Shown here one piece after another: positions 7,708 to 16,496 of a DNA stretch of 64,000 bases. Below the pieces are notes generated by a model. The model had not been told where the DNA came from, ran no database searches, and saw only the letters and a list, made by a program, of their open reading frames with translations. Positions within the stretch are counted from its first letter, which is position 1, and the number at the start of each line of letters is the position of its first letter. The stretch covers positions 57,703 to 121,702 of the forward strand of contig CAZIDN010000005.1 of the NCBI GenBank assembly GCA_964537875.1, read 5' to 3'. The stretch is from JAPKZH01 sp964537875. GTDB taxonomy: Bacteria > Acidobacteriota > Aminicenantia > Aminicenantales > UBA4085. The translations under genes were made by a program, and so were the position numbers.

Positions 7708-8733
7708 CTAGGCTTTGAACCCCACCGTGGAAAACTTGGCTTTTTCTTTCAATTTGGCCAGGTGCGACTCGAATGCGGTCACCTTTTTCTGCTGCTTGAT
7801 CTGCTCTTCGAGCTGTGTTTTGACCTGGTCCAGGGGGAGAGTCTCCTTTTTCCGGCCCTCCACTTTGAGGATATGGAAACCGTAAGTGGTTTCGACAATT
7901 CCGCTGATCTGGCCGACGGGGACGGAAAAAGCCGCATCTTCAAAAGGCTTGACCATCCGGCCGCGGCCGAATTCCTCAGGGATCAGACCGCCGTTATCTT
8001 TCGAACCGGGATCTTCGGAATACTGTTTGGCCAGGGCGGCGAAATCTTCTCCGCTTTTGACTTTGGCCAAAATGTCCTCCATCTTTTTATGGATTTCCGC
8101 TTTTCCCGCGTCCGGTTTTCCCTGGGTGAGCAGCAGGATATGCCGGACCGAGGCGGTTTTGTCTTCCGCATAGGCCTTCTGGATCTCCGCATCCGTCGCC
8201 GCAATCGTCTTGAAAAGATCCTCCTGCAGATATTTCTGGACCAGGACGTTGTCCTGAATGCTTTTCTTGAAATATTCGAAAGCCACGCCGTTCGTCTTCA
8301 GCCTTTCGAGAAATTTTTCTTCGCCGCCGCCCTGACCGTACTGGTCGTTCAGAGCTTTATTCAGTTCATCGGGAGTCACAGAGATTTTCTTCTTGATGGC
8401 CTCGGCCAGAAACAACTTTCTCTCTCCCATCTGGACCGCGTTCTGCTCCATGAAGTTTTTCAAGTCCTTGGCATCGATCTCTTTGAGCTGGGCGGTCCGA
8501 GTCCCCAGTCGATCCTGGAAGGTCTGGATGATGTCTCCCGTTGTGATCGTGAACTCATTGGTCGAGATCATGACCTCGTTTTTATCCGGGTCGAGGGAAG
8601 GCAGTTTCACCGCGAGGTCCTTGGCCAACTGATACGCCGGCGTTCCCTGGACCAGCTTCGCGCTCTCCTTTCTCGAAGAGCAGCCGGCACCAGCGGCGGC
8701 GATAAGAAGACAAATGATAAAGATCTTTTTCAA
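7708..8733 (-). CDS. Exported parvulin-type peptidyl-prolyl isomerase (SurA/PrsA-like)
   Basis: A TTG start at 8733 sits six bases after AAAGGAG. An ATG two codons earlier would touch the ribosome site. The N-terminus KKIFIICLLIAAAGAGCSSR is lipoprotein-like, though GAGC is a weak lipobox. A SurA-type N-terminal helical chaperone region spans roughly residues 45-180. A single parvulin PPIase domain follows (ASVRHILLLTQGKPDAG, then FAALAKQYSEDPGSKDNGG, then VGQISGIVETTYGFHILKVE). It would fold outer-membrane or secreted proteins. A Lys-rich coiled C-terminus ends the chain. It lies beside a GspG-like gene and an HtrA protease, consistent with envelope quality control. Confidence 0.92.
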   Translation of the reverse strand: MKKIFIICLLIAAAGAGCSSRKESAKLVQGTPAYQLAKDLAVKLPSLDPDKNEVMISTNEFTITTGDIIQTFQDRLGTRTAQLKEIDAKDLKNFMEQNAVQMGERKLFLAEAIKKKISVTPDELNKALNDQYGQGGGEEKFLERLKTNGVAFEYFKKSIQDNVLVQKYLQEDLFKTIAATDAEIQKAYAEDKTASVRHILLLTQGKPDAGKAEIHKKMEDILAKVKSGEDFAALAKQYSEDPGSKDNGGLIPEEFGRGRMVKPFEDAAFSVPVGQISGIVETTYGFHILKVEGRKKETLPLDQVKTQLEEQIKQQKKVTAFESHLAKLKEKAKFSTVGFKA

Positions 8734-8977
8734 TGGCATCTCCTTTAGATTGAGAAACATCCTGATAGTTAACCATAGAACCTGGCGAATTACAAAGAAA
8801 ATTTCCAGCCTAAAAAACGATGCCATAAGATCTTTAGCTCTTTATCCGTTTCGTGGAAGTAAATTCGTGAGTCCGCGACGCTCGCAGCGACCATCAGCGT
8901 TGGACTCCGTGTTTCCTGACCCGGACGAAATGGAAAAGATCCATCTTGTTTTTTGGGGGGACTTTAAAAAAGATAGG

Positions 8978-9349
8978 CTAGTAATCCAGGACGATGTCGT
9001 CCTCGGTATCGAAGGTCTTATCTTTTCCCGCCGAAATCAGGCGGAATGAAGAATCGGAGAGCCTCTCGTACTTGATCGATTTTCCCCATCCGTCCATCGT
9101 GCCGCCGACGAGCAGGTTGGAATTCCTGAGGTCCTGGAGTCTTTTGGGGGTTTGGCCCTCGCCGGCAATATAAGACAGGATGATCTTCTGCAGGGATTGC
9201 ATATTCACCCTGGTCAGGTCCTCTTTAGCCTGGACGAATCGATCGACCTGCCGCTCCAGATGGGTCTTTTCTCCCGACTTGCTGAACCAGATCAGGTAGA
9301 CGATCGCCACCGCCAGAACCAGGACGATTAAAAGACCTCGCGCTTTCAT
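8978..9349 (-). CDS. Membrane-anchored GspG-like (pseudopilin C-terminal) protein
   Basis: From ATG 9349 the product begins with a transmembrane helix (LLIVLVLAVAIVYLIWF), then a helical stalk and a C-terminal block FRLISAGKDKTFDTEDDI. That block is the calcium-loop signature of type II secretion major pseudopilins (SAGPDG..TEDDI). No prepilin peptidase cleavage site (G|FTLIE) is present, so this is a diverged relative rather than a functional GspG. A TTG at 9391 in the same frame adds 14 residues and has AGAGG upstream, so the exact start is uncertain. Confidence 0.75.
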   Translation of the reverse strand: MKARGLLIVLVLAVAIVYLIWFSKSGEKTHLERQVDRFVQAKEDLTRVNMQSLQKIILSYIAGEGQTPKRLQDLRNSNLLVGGTMDGWGKSIKYERLSDSSFRLISAGKDKTFDTEDDIVLDY

Positions 9350-9620
9350 CCTCTTGGAGTCCAGCTTATAAGAAAGGCGAAAGAATGTCAAAAACCTCTA
9401 CAGACGTAAGTCCGCCAGGCTTTGGCTCTAATCTTCCCGATACTCCACGATTTCCCCGAAAGCGGCCAGGCTCTGGCCCAACGTCTGCTCTTTTTTGCCC
9501 GAAGATTGGAAGCGGAACATGTTTCTCAATCCCTCGTATATTTTATGACATCATCGTTGCCCTGCCTGGACGAGAAAATGCGACCGGACCTATGATAAAA
9601 TAATCTGTGAGGTAACCTTC

Positions 9621-10664
9621 ATGAAAAAAAGAAGAAGCATCCGCCTATTGTCCTTGACCATAGGGATCGCCGCCGGACTCCTCTTGTCCGGCTCACCTCT
9701 GCGGGCGCAGCTGACCGAAGATGAACGGAACACGATCGATATCGTCAAAAAGTCAAAAAACAGCGTCGTGTTCATCACCAACATCCAACTCGTCCGGGAC
9801 TTCTTTTTCAACCAAGAGCAAGTCCCTCGCGGGAGCGGCTCCGGCTTCCTCTGGGACGACCAGGGCCACATCGTGACCAACTACCATGTCATCGAGGAAG
9901 GGGACATTTTCAGCGTCACCCTGCCCAATAAGGAACAGCGGCAGGCCAGGATCGTCGGCAAAGAAGCCAGCAAGGACATCGCCGTCCTTCGCCTTCAAGG
10001 AGATTTGAAAAGCCTGACCGCCGTGAAAGTCGGCTCCTCGGAAAACCTCGAGGTGGGACAGAAAGTCATCGCCATCGGTAACCCCTTCGGCTTCGACTAT
10101 ACCGTCACCAAGGGGATCGTCAGCGCCCTGGGAAGAAGGATGTTGGGAGCGGGCGGCGTCTCCATCCGCGACATGATCCAGACCGATGCCTCCATCAATC
10201 CCGGCAACTCCGGCGGACCGCTGTTGAATTCGAACGGGGAGCTCATCGGGATGAACACGCTGATCGTTTCTCCGTCGGGCGCCTCGAGCGGCCTTGGATT
10301 CGCCGTGCCTGTCGATACCATCAAAAAAATCGTCCCCCAACTCATCCGCTTTGGAAAAGTGACCAAGCCCGGACTTCCCCTGACCTTGCTGACCGATGAA
10401 CAAGCTCAGCGATTCGGCGTCGACATCAGCGGCGTGGCCATCATCCAGGCCCCGGCCGGAAGCTCGCTGCGCGGCTTCAGCAGGGACAGCCGGGGCTATC
10501 GGTATATCGGAGACGTCATTACCGCCATCGACCAGGCCAAAGTCAAATCTTATGATGATCTTTACAACGCCCTGGAAAACTACAAGATCGGGGACACGGT
10601 CACCCTGACGGTCGAGAGCGAGGGCAAGTCTCGGCGGGTCCAAATCAAGCTAGTCAGCGATTAG
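9621..10664 (+). CDS. HtrA/DegP-family periplasmic serine protease
   Basis: A signal peptide (residues 1-30, ending SPLRAQ) precedes a trypsin-like domain with the full triad: His89 in VTNYHV, Asp119 in KDIAVL, and Ser197 in NPGNSGGP. The oxyanion loop and the GLGFAVP segment are intact. One PDZ domain follows (about residues 260-347, with YRYIGDVITAIDQAKVKSYD), making a DegS-like single-PDZ layout but with a cleavable signal instead of an anchor. It probably degrades misfolded exported proteins. The ribosome site GAGGTAACC fits the start. Confidence 0.95.
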   Translation: MKKRRSIRLLSLTIGIAAGLLLSGSPLRAQLTEDERNTIDIVKKSKNSVVFITNIQLVRDFFFNQEQVPRGSGSGFLWDDQGHIVTNYHVIEEGDIFSVTLPNKEQRQARIVGKEASKDIAVLRLQGDLKSLTAVKVGSSENLEVGQKVIAIGNPFGFDYTVTKGIVSALGRRMLGAGGVSIRDMIQTDASINPGNSGGPLLNSNGELIGMNTLIVSPSGASSGLGFAVPVDTIKKIVPQLIRFGKVTKPGLPLTLLTDEQAQRFGVDISGVAIIQAPAGSSLRGFSRDSRGYRYIGDVITAIDQAKVKSYDDLYNALENYKIGDTVTLTVESEGKSRRVQIKLVSD

Positions 10665-10728
10665 AAACATTCAAAATATCGCGTCTTTCCAATCATCCGG
10701 TCCAGAGAACGACAAAAAGAGAGAGACC

Positions 10729-11442
10729 ATGTTACTTCGACTGAACAAAGGCATCAATATTCCAAGAAAATTCCTGGTGGCGGCCCTTATTTCGCTTGTC
10801 GCAGCCTCCTCGGTTTTTGGCCAAGGAAACCGGTATTCCAAAGAAGGATTTTTCATCGGGGTGTCCGGCTCAAGCCTTTCCTTCGAAGGCGATTTGAGCA
10901 AAGACCTGGTGCTGTGGCATTTCGAAAAAGCCTTTTTCGTTCCCAGGCTGGAAGGAGCCAATGGCCTAGGCTTGGGTTTTGGTTTCAAAAAAGCATCCGC
11001 TCTCTGGGAACTCGCCTTACTTCGTTCGTCCCACAAGGCCGATTTGCAGGGCAGGCAGGGTCAAGCGACAGTCTATTCGATCGACGTCAGCGGCAGGTCA
11101 TTCTTCCTAAAGAACGCCCCCTTCCAGCCGTATTTACTCTTCGGCATCAGCATTCCCTGGATCCGCGTTAAGAACGGAGCGCAAATGGCTGACACGGTCA
11201 GCAATGCCACCTATTACGGAATGGGCCTCAGCCTCGGCGGCGGGATCGTGGTCCACCTGATCCCACGGCTGTTTATCAGCGGCGGGGTTGTTTACCGATA
11301 TCTCGGATTTCTCTATGTGTCCGGCGAAGGCAAAGGGCGAGATATCAATGACCTGCGCGTCGGATACGGTGGACCCGAGTGGGGCAAGCTGCTCCGGACT
11401 CAAAGCCTGGGGCTGGCTTTCGGCATAGGCTTCACCTTTTGA
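10729..11442 (+). CDS. Outer-membrane beta-barrel-like protein, unknown
   Basis: The 237-residue product has a signal peptide (FLVAALISLVAASSVFGQG) and then alternating hydrophobic beta-strands with glycine-aromatic turns (GLGLGFGFKKASALWELAL, YYGMGLSLGGGIVVHLI). It ends in phenylalanine (AFGIGFTF), the C-terminal signature recognised by the Bam complex. About eight strands would fit an OmpA/OmpW-sized barrel. No specific family was recognised. A structured repeat block begins right after its stop. Confidence 0.75.
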   Translation: MLLRLNKGINIPRKFLVAALISLVAASSVFGQGNRYSKEGFFIGVSGSSLSFEGDLSKDLVLWHFEKAFFVPRLEGANGLGLGFGFKKASALWELALLRSSHKADLQGRQGQATVYSIDVSGRSFFLKNAPFQPYLLFGISIPWIRVKNGAQMADTVSNATYYGMGLSLGGGIVVHLIPRLFISGGVVYRYLGFLYVSGEGKGRDINDLRVGYGGPEWGKLLRTQSLGLAFGIGFTF

Positions 11443-11455
11443 AGAGGGACCGGCT

Positions 11456-11635
11456 AGTCAATTTGGAGGGGAAGACCCCTTCCAACGGGCGTCGAACTTC
11501 GTCCGACGCCCTGCCTCCCCTTCTCGGGCGGGGCATGAAACCCCGCCCTGCGACCAAGGGGGCGGCTCCCCCTTGGAACCCTCTACGAGCGGCTCCCCGT
11601 GGCAAGCCACGGGGCATATTCGCCGCTCGTAAAAT
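11456..11635. repeat. Hairpin-rich intergenic repeat block
   Basis: The block opens with 21 bases (11456-11476) identical to 2183-2203. A run of four strong inverted repeats follows: GGGCGTCG/CGACGCCC, GGGCGGGG/CCCCGCCC, CCAAGGGGG/CCCCCTTGG, and a nested pair ACGAGCGGC/GCCGCTCGT enclosing CCCCGTGG/CCACGGGG. There is no coding frame of note. It may act as a transcription terminator cluster or be a mobile repeat. Confidence 0.6.
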
Positions 11636-11737
11636 CACGGAAAAACAATAGCGCACCTTATCGGTTTCCCGCCGCTTTCCCTATTGACTTTCATCCGGGA
11701 GCTAAAGTAAAGATGAGGAATGAGAAGGAGGAACATA

Positions 11738-12247
11738 ATGTGGCATGCTCATTTTGACCGCACCTGGTTTTTGTTCGTTTTGATCGCGATTCCTTTCATC
11801 ATCGTTTTTGCGGCTGCGGCCCAAGAGACAAAGGCGGCACTCAACAGCGGCCAGGCCAAGGGAACATTCACGAGAAACGGGAAAACAATCCCTCTTACCT
11901 ATGCCTTCGTCTATGTCGATCAGAAGGACAACAGGAAGCCCGTCCTCCTGCTGATCGCCGACCGCCAGGTGCCGGCGGAAAGTTGGACGAGCGAGTTCGA
12001 TTTCATGAGATTCCACGCCGACCATCCTCTGACCGGCGTCTGTTTTTGGCTGGACAAGAACCGTGAGGTGTTCAGGACGGATTACTACTGGGAAGGACGC
12101 CAGGGAAGCACCATGGGAATCTTCGAGCTGGAACTGGCGAAGAGCGAACCCAAACGCTTTGTCGGCAAGGCCCTGTCCACGCCAGCCGCCCTCATGGGCA
12201 ATGATAAATTCAAGCTCGGCGTATCATTCAACGCCGCCCTAAAGTAG
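11738..12247 (+). CDS. Conserved secreted/membrane-anchored protein, unknown
   Basis: The start at 11738 is set by AAGGAGG six to seven bases upstream. The N-terminus has a hydrophobic helix (FLFVLIAIPFIIVFAAAAQ) that could be a signal peptide or an anchor. The 140-residue mature domain is beta-rich with KGTFTRNGKTIPLTYAF near its start and a small helical end (FVGKALSTPAALMGNDKF). I do not recognise the family. A weak TTGACT/TAAAGA promoter lies at 11684-11713. The HD hydrolase gene follows within 20 bases, so the two may share a transcript. Confidence 0.7.
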   Translation: MWHAHFDRTWFLFVLIAIPFIIVFAAAAQETKAALNSGQAKGTFTRNGKTIPLTYAFVYVDQKDNRKPVLLLIADRQVPAESWTSEFDFMRFHADHPLTGVCFWLDKNREVFRTDYYWEGRQGSTMGIFELELAKSEPKRFVGKALSTPAALMGNDKFKLGVSFNAALK

Positions 12248-12264
12248 GTCAATCTCTATCCTCC

Positions 12265-12924
12265 ATGGAGAAAAGGTCCGCTCCCCAAGAGCTCTTTAAA
12301 CACATCGAACGAGAAGCGAAAAGATTTTTCCGGAGCGCCCGGGGAAGCCATGACTGGGACCACACCCAAAGGGTCCTCGGCTTGTGCCTGAGGATCGGGA
12401 AAAAAGAAGGGGGAAACCTGGAAATCCTGAGATTGGCCGCCCTGCTTCACGATATCGGGCGCGCCGTTGAAGACCGGTCGAACGGTAAAATATGCCATTC
12501 CCAAGCGGGCGCCTCGATGGCCGGCAAGATCCTGAAGGCGCACGGCCTAGCCAAGGAAACGATCGAGAGCGTCGTCCATTGTATTCGGACCCATCGGTTC
12601 AGGAAACGGGCCGTCCCGATCTCGAAGGAAGCCAAGATTCTGTTCGATTCCGACAAGCTGGATTCCATCGGCGCCGTCGGGATCGGGCGGGCGTTTTTGT
12701 TCGCCGGGGAAGTCGGCGCCCGCCTCCATAACAAGGACATCGACATCCGCAGGACGAAGCCCTACACTAAAGAAGACACGGCCTACAGGGAGTATCTGAT
12801 CAAGCTGGGTAAGATCAAGGACCGCATCTTCACCAAAGAAGGAAAACGGATCGCCCGGGAGCGGCATAGGTTCATGGTCGAATTTTTTGAGCGGCTCAAC
12901 AAGGAAATCGACGGCGCGCTGTGA
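12265..12924 (+). CDS. HD-domain phosphohydrolase (YedJ-like)
   Basis: The 219-residue protein has the full HD metal-site set: HDWDHTQRV (His33), ALLHDIGR (His62-Asp63), a later His in KICHSQAGAS, and DSDKLDSIGAVG. Size and the last motif match the single-domain uncharacterised HD hydrolases related to E. coli YedJ. Such enzymes cleave phosphomonoesters or nucleotides, but the substrate is unknown. No signal peptide is seen, so it is cytoplasmic. It starts 18 bases after the preceding stop and has no strong ribosome site, in keeping with coupling. Confidence 0.85.
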   Translation: MEKRSAPQELFKHIEREAKRFFRSARGSHDWDHTQRVLGLCLRIGKKEGGNLEILRLAALLHDIGRAVEDRSNGKICHSQAGASMAGKILKAHGLAKETIESVVHCIRTHRFRKRAVPISKEAKILFDSDKLDSIGAVGIGRAFLFAGEVGARLHNKDIDIRRTKPYTKEDTAYREYLIKLGKIKDRIFTKEGKRIARERHRFMVEFFERLNKEIDGAL

Positions 12925-12968
12925 TTCTTCAAAATAAATAGGCGTGATGGAAGGCGAGCCCGGGCTCG

Positions 12969-13739
12969 CTATTTTCTGTGGACCAGGGTCGCCGAGGCCT
13001 GAGCGGTCGGATAGACGACCAATTCGCTGACGTTGACGTGGGGCGGCCGCGTGGCGCAGAAGACGACGGCATCGGCGATATCGTCCGGCGCGAGTGGGAT
13101 CAGGCCCTGATAGACTTTGGCGGCGCGATCCCCATCACCATGGAAGCGGACAAGGCTGAACTCCGTTTCGACCATGCCGGGATCCACAAGGCTGACGCGC
13201 AAAGGAGTGCCCACGAGATCCAGGCGCAATCCCTTGGACAGAGCGTTGACGGCCGCTTTCGTGGCGCAATAGACGTTCCCGTTCGGATACACTTCGCGGC
13301 CGGCGATGGAGCCGATGTTGATAATGTGTCCGCGGCCGCGGCGAACCATTCCTGGGATGACCGCGCGGCTGACATAGAGCAGCCCCTTGACGTTCGTGTC
13401 GATCATCTCTTCCCAGTCCGTGATCTTCCCTTCATAGAGCTTGTCCAGGCCGCGGCTCAGTCCGGCGTTGTTGACAAGGACGTCCACCGCCTCCCATTCC
13501 GGAGAAAGCGCGGAAACGGCGCGCTCGACGGCGGCCTGATCGCGGACGTCGAGCGCGAAGCCATGCGATTCCGCGCCGAATTCAGCCTTGAGATCTGCAG
13601 CGAGCTTTTCCAGGCGGTCCAGCCTCCGTGCCGCCATGAGGACCCTGGCACCCTGGCGGGCGAAGGCGCGAGCACAGGACCGGCCGATGCCCGAGCTCGC
13701 CCCGGTGATAAAGACGACCTGATCGCGAAAAGAAGTCAT
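12969..13739 (-). CDS. Short-chain dehydrogenase/reductase, YdfG-like
   Basis: A classical SDR of 256 residues: cofactor motif TGASSGIGR at the N-terminus, NNAG, a serine in NIGSIAGR, and the YCATK catalytic Tyr/Lys pair. Arg39/Arg40 after the second strand (MAARRLDRLEKL) suggest preference for NADP(H). The sequence resembles the YdfG/serine 3-dehydrogenase group (PGMVETEFS after the active site). GGAGG lies upstream of the ATG. The gene stands alone, convergent with the HD hydrolase gene. Confidence 0.88.
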   Translation of the reverse strand: MTSFRDQVVFITGASSGIGRSCARAFARQGARVLMAARRLDRLEKLAADLKAEFGAESHGFALDVRDQAAVERAVSALSPEWEAVDVLVNNAGLSRGLDKLYEGKITDWEEMIDTNVKGLLYVSRAVIPGMVRRGRGHIINIGSIAGREVYPNGNVYCATKAAVNALSKGLRLDLVGTPLRVSLVDPGMVETEFSLVRFHGDGDRAAKVYQGLIPLAPDDIADAVVFCATRPPHVNVSELVVYPTAQASATLVHRK

Positions 13740-13850
13740 GGTCAGCCTCCAAGGATTTCATTGTACAAGAACTTTGATAAAAAGACAGGCATTTTTTATG
13801 GTAAAATTCGTCTGAATTTTATGGATCCGATTTCTGAAGGATAAAACGCA

Positions 13851-14595
13851 TGCCCGCAACCTCTCTCAGAAAAAAGTCCTTTTGTGTCTCACTCTCTCCC
13901 TCTTGGCGTCGAAGGCCGCCGGCGAGCTGGCGTTCTTTCTTCACATCGTGACCGGTGGCGACTTCCCCATTGTCCAGGAAGCGGCCGGAGACGGCGGCCG
14001 TTTGCTAGTGGGAGAAGGTGCGGTCCGGCTTGCCGACCCGAGCTTCAATGCCGACGGATTAGGGAAAGAAGAGATCATTGTCAGGACCGCCGGTAGCGAC
14101 CTCATCCTGGCCGGCGGAAGCCCGCGCGCAACGCTCTACGCAGTGTACACCTTCCTCGAAGACGTGGTCGGCTGCCGTTGGTGGACCTCGACGGCCGGCG
14201 CCATGCCGTGGAAGCGAACCCTCAAGATCAAACCCGTCACCATCCGGTATGCTCCGCCGCTCGAATACCGAGAGCCGTTCTGGTTTGTGGCCTTTGACCC
14301 CATCTGGGACGCCCGAAATAAGGTCAACGGCACCAGGGCAGGCGGTGACGACATCCGGGGTGGAAGGCACGTCTACGAAGGCTTCGTCCACACCTTCTTT
14401 CCCCTGATCCCCCCTGAAAAATATTTCCCAGACCATCCGGAATGGTTCAGTGAAATCAAAGGCCAGAGAACGTTCCAAAACGCCCAACTCTGCCTGACCA
14501 ACGAAGAGATGAGGCGGGAGCTCGTCAAGAACCTCAAAGAACGCCTGCGCCTTCCAGCTTCCTATGGCCTATGCCGTGCTTGTCCGCTGGGATGA
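13851..14595 (+). pseudogene. Decayed DUF4838 / alpha-glucuronidase-like secreted protein gene
   Basis: An ATG at 13851 with GAAGGA upstream begins a basic leader, but the hydrophobic part of the signal (CLTLSLLASKAAG) lies in another frame, so a frameshift falls near 13875-13885. The continuing frame reads as the N-terminal domain of large DUF4838-type secreted proteins: RLLVGEGAVRLADP, RATLYAVYTFLEDVVGCRWW, PPEKYFPDHPEWFSEIKG. It stops at 14595 after 237 residues where family members run to many hundreds. A scrap in a different frame continues to 14756 (GTWLWPRARNEWLDWFLQAV). At least two lesions are present. Confidence 0.75.
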
Positions 14596-14793
14596 CCTTC
14601 AAAAAGAATCTTTCGAACGGAACCTGGCTCTGGCCGCGGGCGCGCAACGAATGGTTGGACTGGTTTCTTCAGGCCGTCCGCGCGGAGAAGGTCGGCATGA
14701 TTTCCGAATGGCAAACCCTGGACGACTGGGCCGGCAAAGGGGGCAAATCCCGCTGATCTCGAAAATTCGCCGGCCTCCCCAAATCGGCCCAGC

Positions 14794-15024
14794 TCAATTT
14801 TCGATTTTAATATCCGGGAAAGCCATACGCAGAGACTCATAAACCCATGAGGCAACCTTTTCCTGGAAGTCGGCCATCTCGGCCTCGGCGGGCCTCTGTT
14901 TTTCCCACTCGCTCAGCCTGGATGCTGCCTGCTCTAGGATCTGATTCTCGATCTTGAAGAGTCTGCTGAGGACACCCTCGCCGCCATACGTCCTGAGCCT
15001 GTTCATGTTCAGGTACTGCTTCAT
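14794..15024 (-). CDS. Hypothetical 76-residue protein
   Basis: A small, mostly helical product with an acidic, Glu/Ala-rich middle (ASRLSEWEKQRPAEAEMADF) and no signal peptide. GAGG lies four bases before the ATG. It could be a free-standing small protein or a remnant of a larger gene, since it borders the decayed DUF4838 locus. No family recognised. Confidence 0.4.
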   Translation of the reverse strand: MKQYLNMNRLRTYGGEGVLSRLFKIENQILEQAASRLSEWEKQRPAEAEMADFQEKVASWVYESLRMAFPDIKIEN

Positions 15025-15251
15025 GCGGCCTCGTTGATCGGGATAGAGATAGCATCATGAAACCTCCGAACAGGTTCCTTCACCTATCTTGTCATTTTAA
15101 TTGAGTGCAGGACGATTTTCAATGGACGGCGTTCTCCCCATGATCCGGTTTTCGGCTCCTTCGTCCGTAAAGAAATACTTGCTTTTCTGGGCGGACAAAT
15201 TTATCATTTTACGCCTGGGTTAGAGTCAACCCTGAAATGGAGAAGTGAGAA

Positions 15252-16496
15252 ATGGATCTATTCGACAAGTGCCATACGGACGGAGGTTACTTTGGACAGT
15301 TCAGGGCTAAAGAAGATCACTACTTCACCCGTCCGGTCCTGGACCCCATCCCCGGCAGGGAGATGATTTTTCACGGCCAGAAAATCATCCAGTGGTCGAT
15401 CAACAACTACCTGGGTCTGGCCGAGAACCAGGAGATCAAGACGCTGGCCGTGGAAGCCGCGAAAAAATACGGGACGAGCGCGCCGATGGGCGCTCGGATG
15501 ATGACCGGAAACACCGAGCACCATATCGCCCTCGAGAAGAAGTTCGCCGATTTTCTCCAGAAAGAGGATGCCGTCCTGTTCAATTACGGCTATCTGGGGG
15601 TCATCGGAACGATTACCTCCCTTGTCGATACCAACGACACGATCATCGTCGATAAATTATCCCATGCCTCGATGCTGGACGGGGTGTTTATGGCCCAGGG
15701 GAAATTCCGTGTCTACAGGCATAACGACATGAACAGCCTGGAGGCCCATCTCAAGCACGTCAACAAGGACCGCAAGGGCGGAATCCTGATCGTGACCGAG
15801 GGCGTCTTCGGCATGCGGGGCGACATCGCCGACCTGCCGGCGATCTGCGCGTTGAAGGAGAAATACGACGCCCGGCTATTCGTGGATGACGCCCACGGCT
15901 TCGGCGTCATGGGCGAGAACGGCCGCGGCAGCGGGGAATATTTCGGCGTCCATGACAAGCTGGATATCTATTTCGGGACGTTCGCCAAAGCCTTTGCCGC
16001 GATCGGCGGCGTCTCCGCCACCTATAAATCCGTGGCCGAATGGATCCGCTACAACGCCCGAACCCAGGTTTTTGCGAAAAGCCTGCCCATGATCTATGTC
16101 GAGGTCCTGTCCAAAACACTGGACATCATCCGCGACGACAAGGAGCGGCGGAAGAAAATGTGGGACAACGCCGCCAAACTGAAGAGCGGGCTCAAGGCTC
16201 TCGGCTATGAAGTCGGAGATGTGCTTTCGCCCCTGACGTCCGTCTACGTTCCGGCGGGTGACGTCCCCCTCGGCATGGCCATCATTAAAGGGCTCCGCGA
16301 CATGGGGGTCTTCATTACCGGCGTCACCTATCCCGTCGTCCCCAAAGGCATCCTCCTCTTCCGGATGGTGCCGACGGCATCCCACACGGACGAGGACATC
16401 GAGCGGACGATCACGGCCTTCCGCAAGGTTCGTGACGATCTCAAGCTCAACCCTGAGACTGCCAAAAAGACCATGGCCCAGGAACAGGGGGATTGA
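15252..16496 (+). CDS. Alpha-oxoamine synthase, candidate serine palmitoyltransferase
   Basis: A 414-residue fold-type I PLP enzyme. Cofactor residues are intact: His138 in KLSHASMLDG, Asp212-His215 in VDDAHGFGVMG, and the Schiff-base Lys246 in YFGTFAKAFAAIGG. This is the family of 2-amino-3-ketobutyrate CoA ligase, 8-amino-7-oxononanoate synthase, ALA synthase and serine palmitoyltransferase. The N-terminus (GGYFGQFRAKEDHYFTRPV) and ARTQVFAKSLPMIYVE look closest to Bacteroidetes-type palmitoyltransferase-like enzymes. The 4-bp overlap with an SDR gene supports a condensation-then-reduction pair making a sphingoid base. Glycine C-acetyltransferase is the main alternative. The ribosome site is GGAGAAG. 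Confidence 0.85.
   Translation: MDLFDKCHTDGGYFGQFRAKEDHYFTRPVLDPIPGREMIFHGQKIIQWSINNYLGLAENQEIKTLAVEAAKKYGTSAPMGARMMTGNTEHHIALEKKFADFLQKEDAVLFNYGYLGVIGTITSLVDTNDTIIVDKLSHASMLDGVFMAQGKFRVYRHNDMNSLEAHLKHVNKDRKGGILIVTEGVFGMRGDIADLPAICALKEKYDARLFVDDAHGFGVMGENGRGSGEYFGVHDKLDIYFGTFAKAFAAIGGVSATYKSVAEWIRYNARTQVFAKSLPMIYVEVLSKTLDIIRDDKERRKKMWDNAAKLKSGLKALGYEVGDVLSPLTSVYVPAGDVPLGMAIIKGLRDMGVFITGVTYPVVPKGILLFRMVPTASHTDEDIERTITAFRKVRDDLKLNPETAKKTMAQEQGD

Noticed and set aside
8867..8905. Inverted repeat AGTCC..AGCGTTGGACT upstream of the parvulin gene as an RNA gene
   Set aside because: Short imperfect stem with no cloverleaf or known RNA motif; not supported as a feature.
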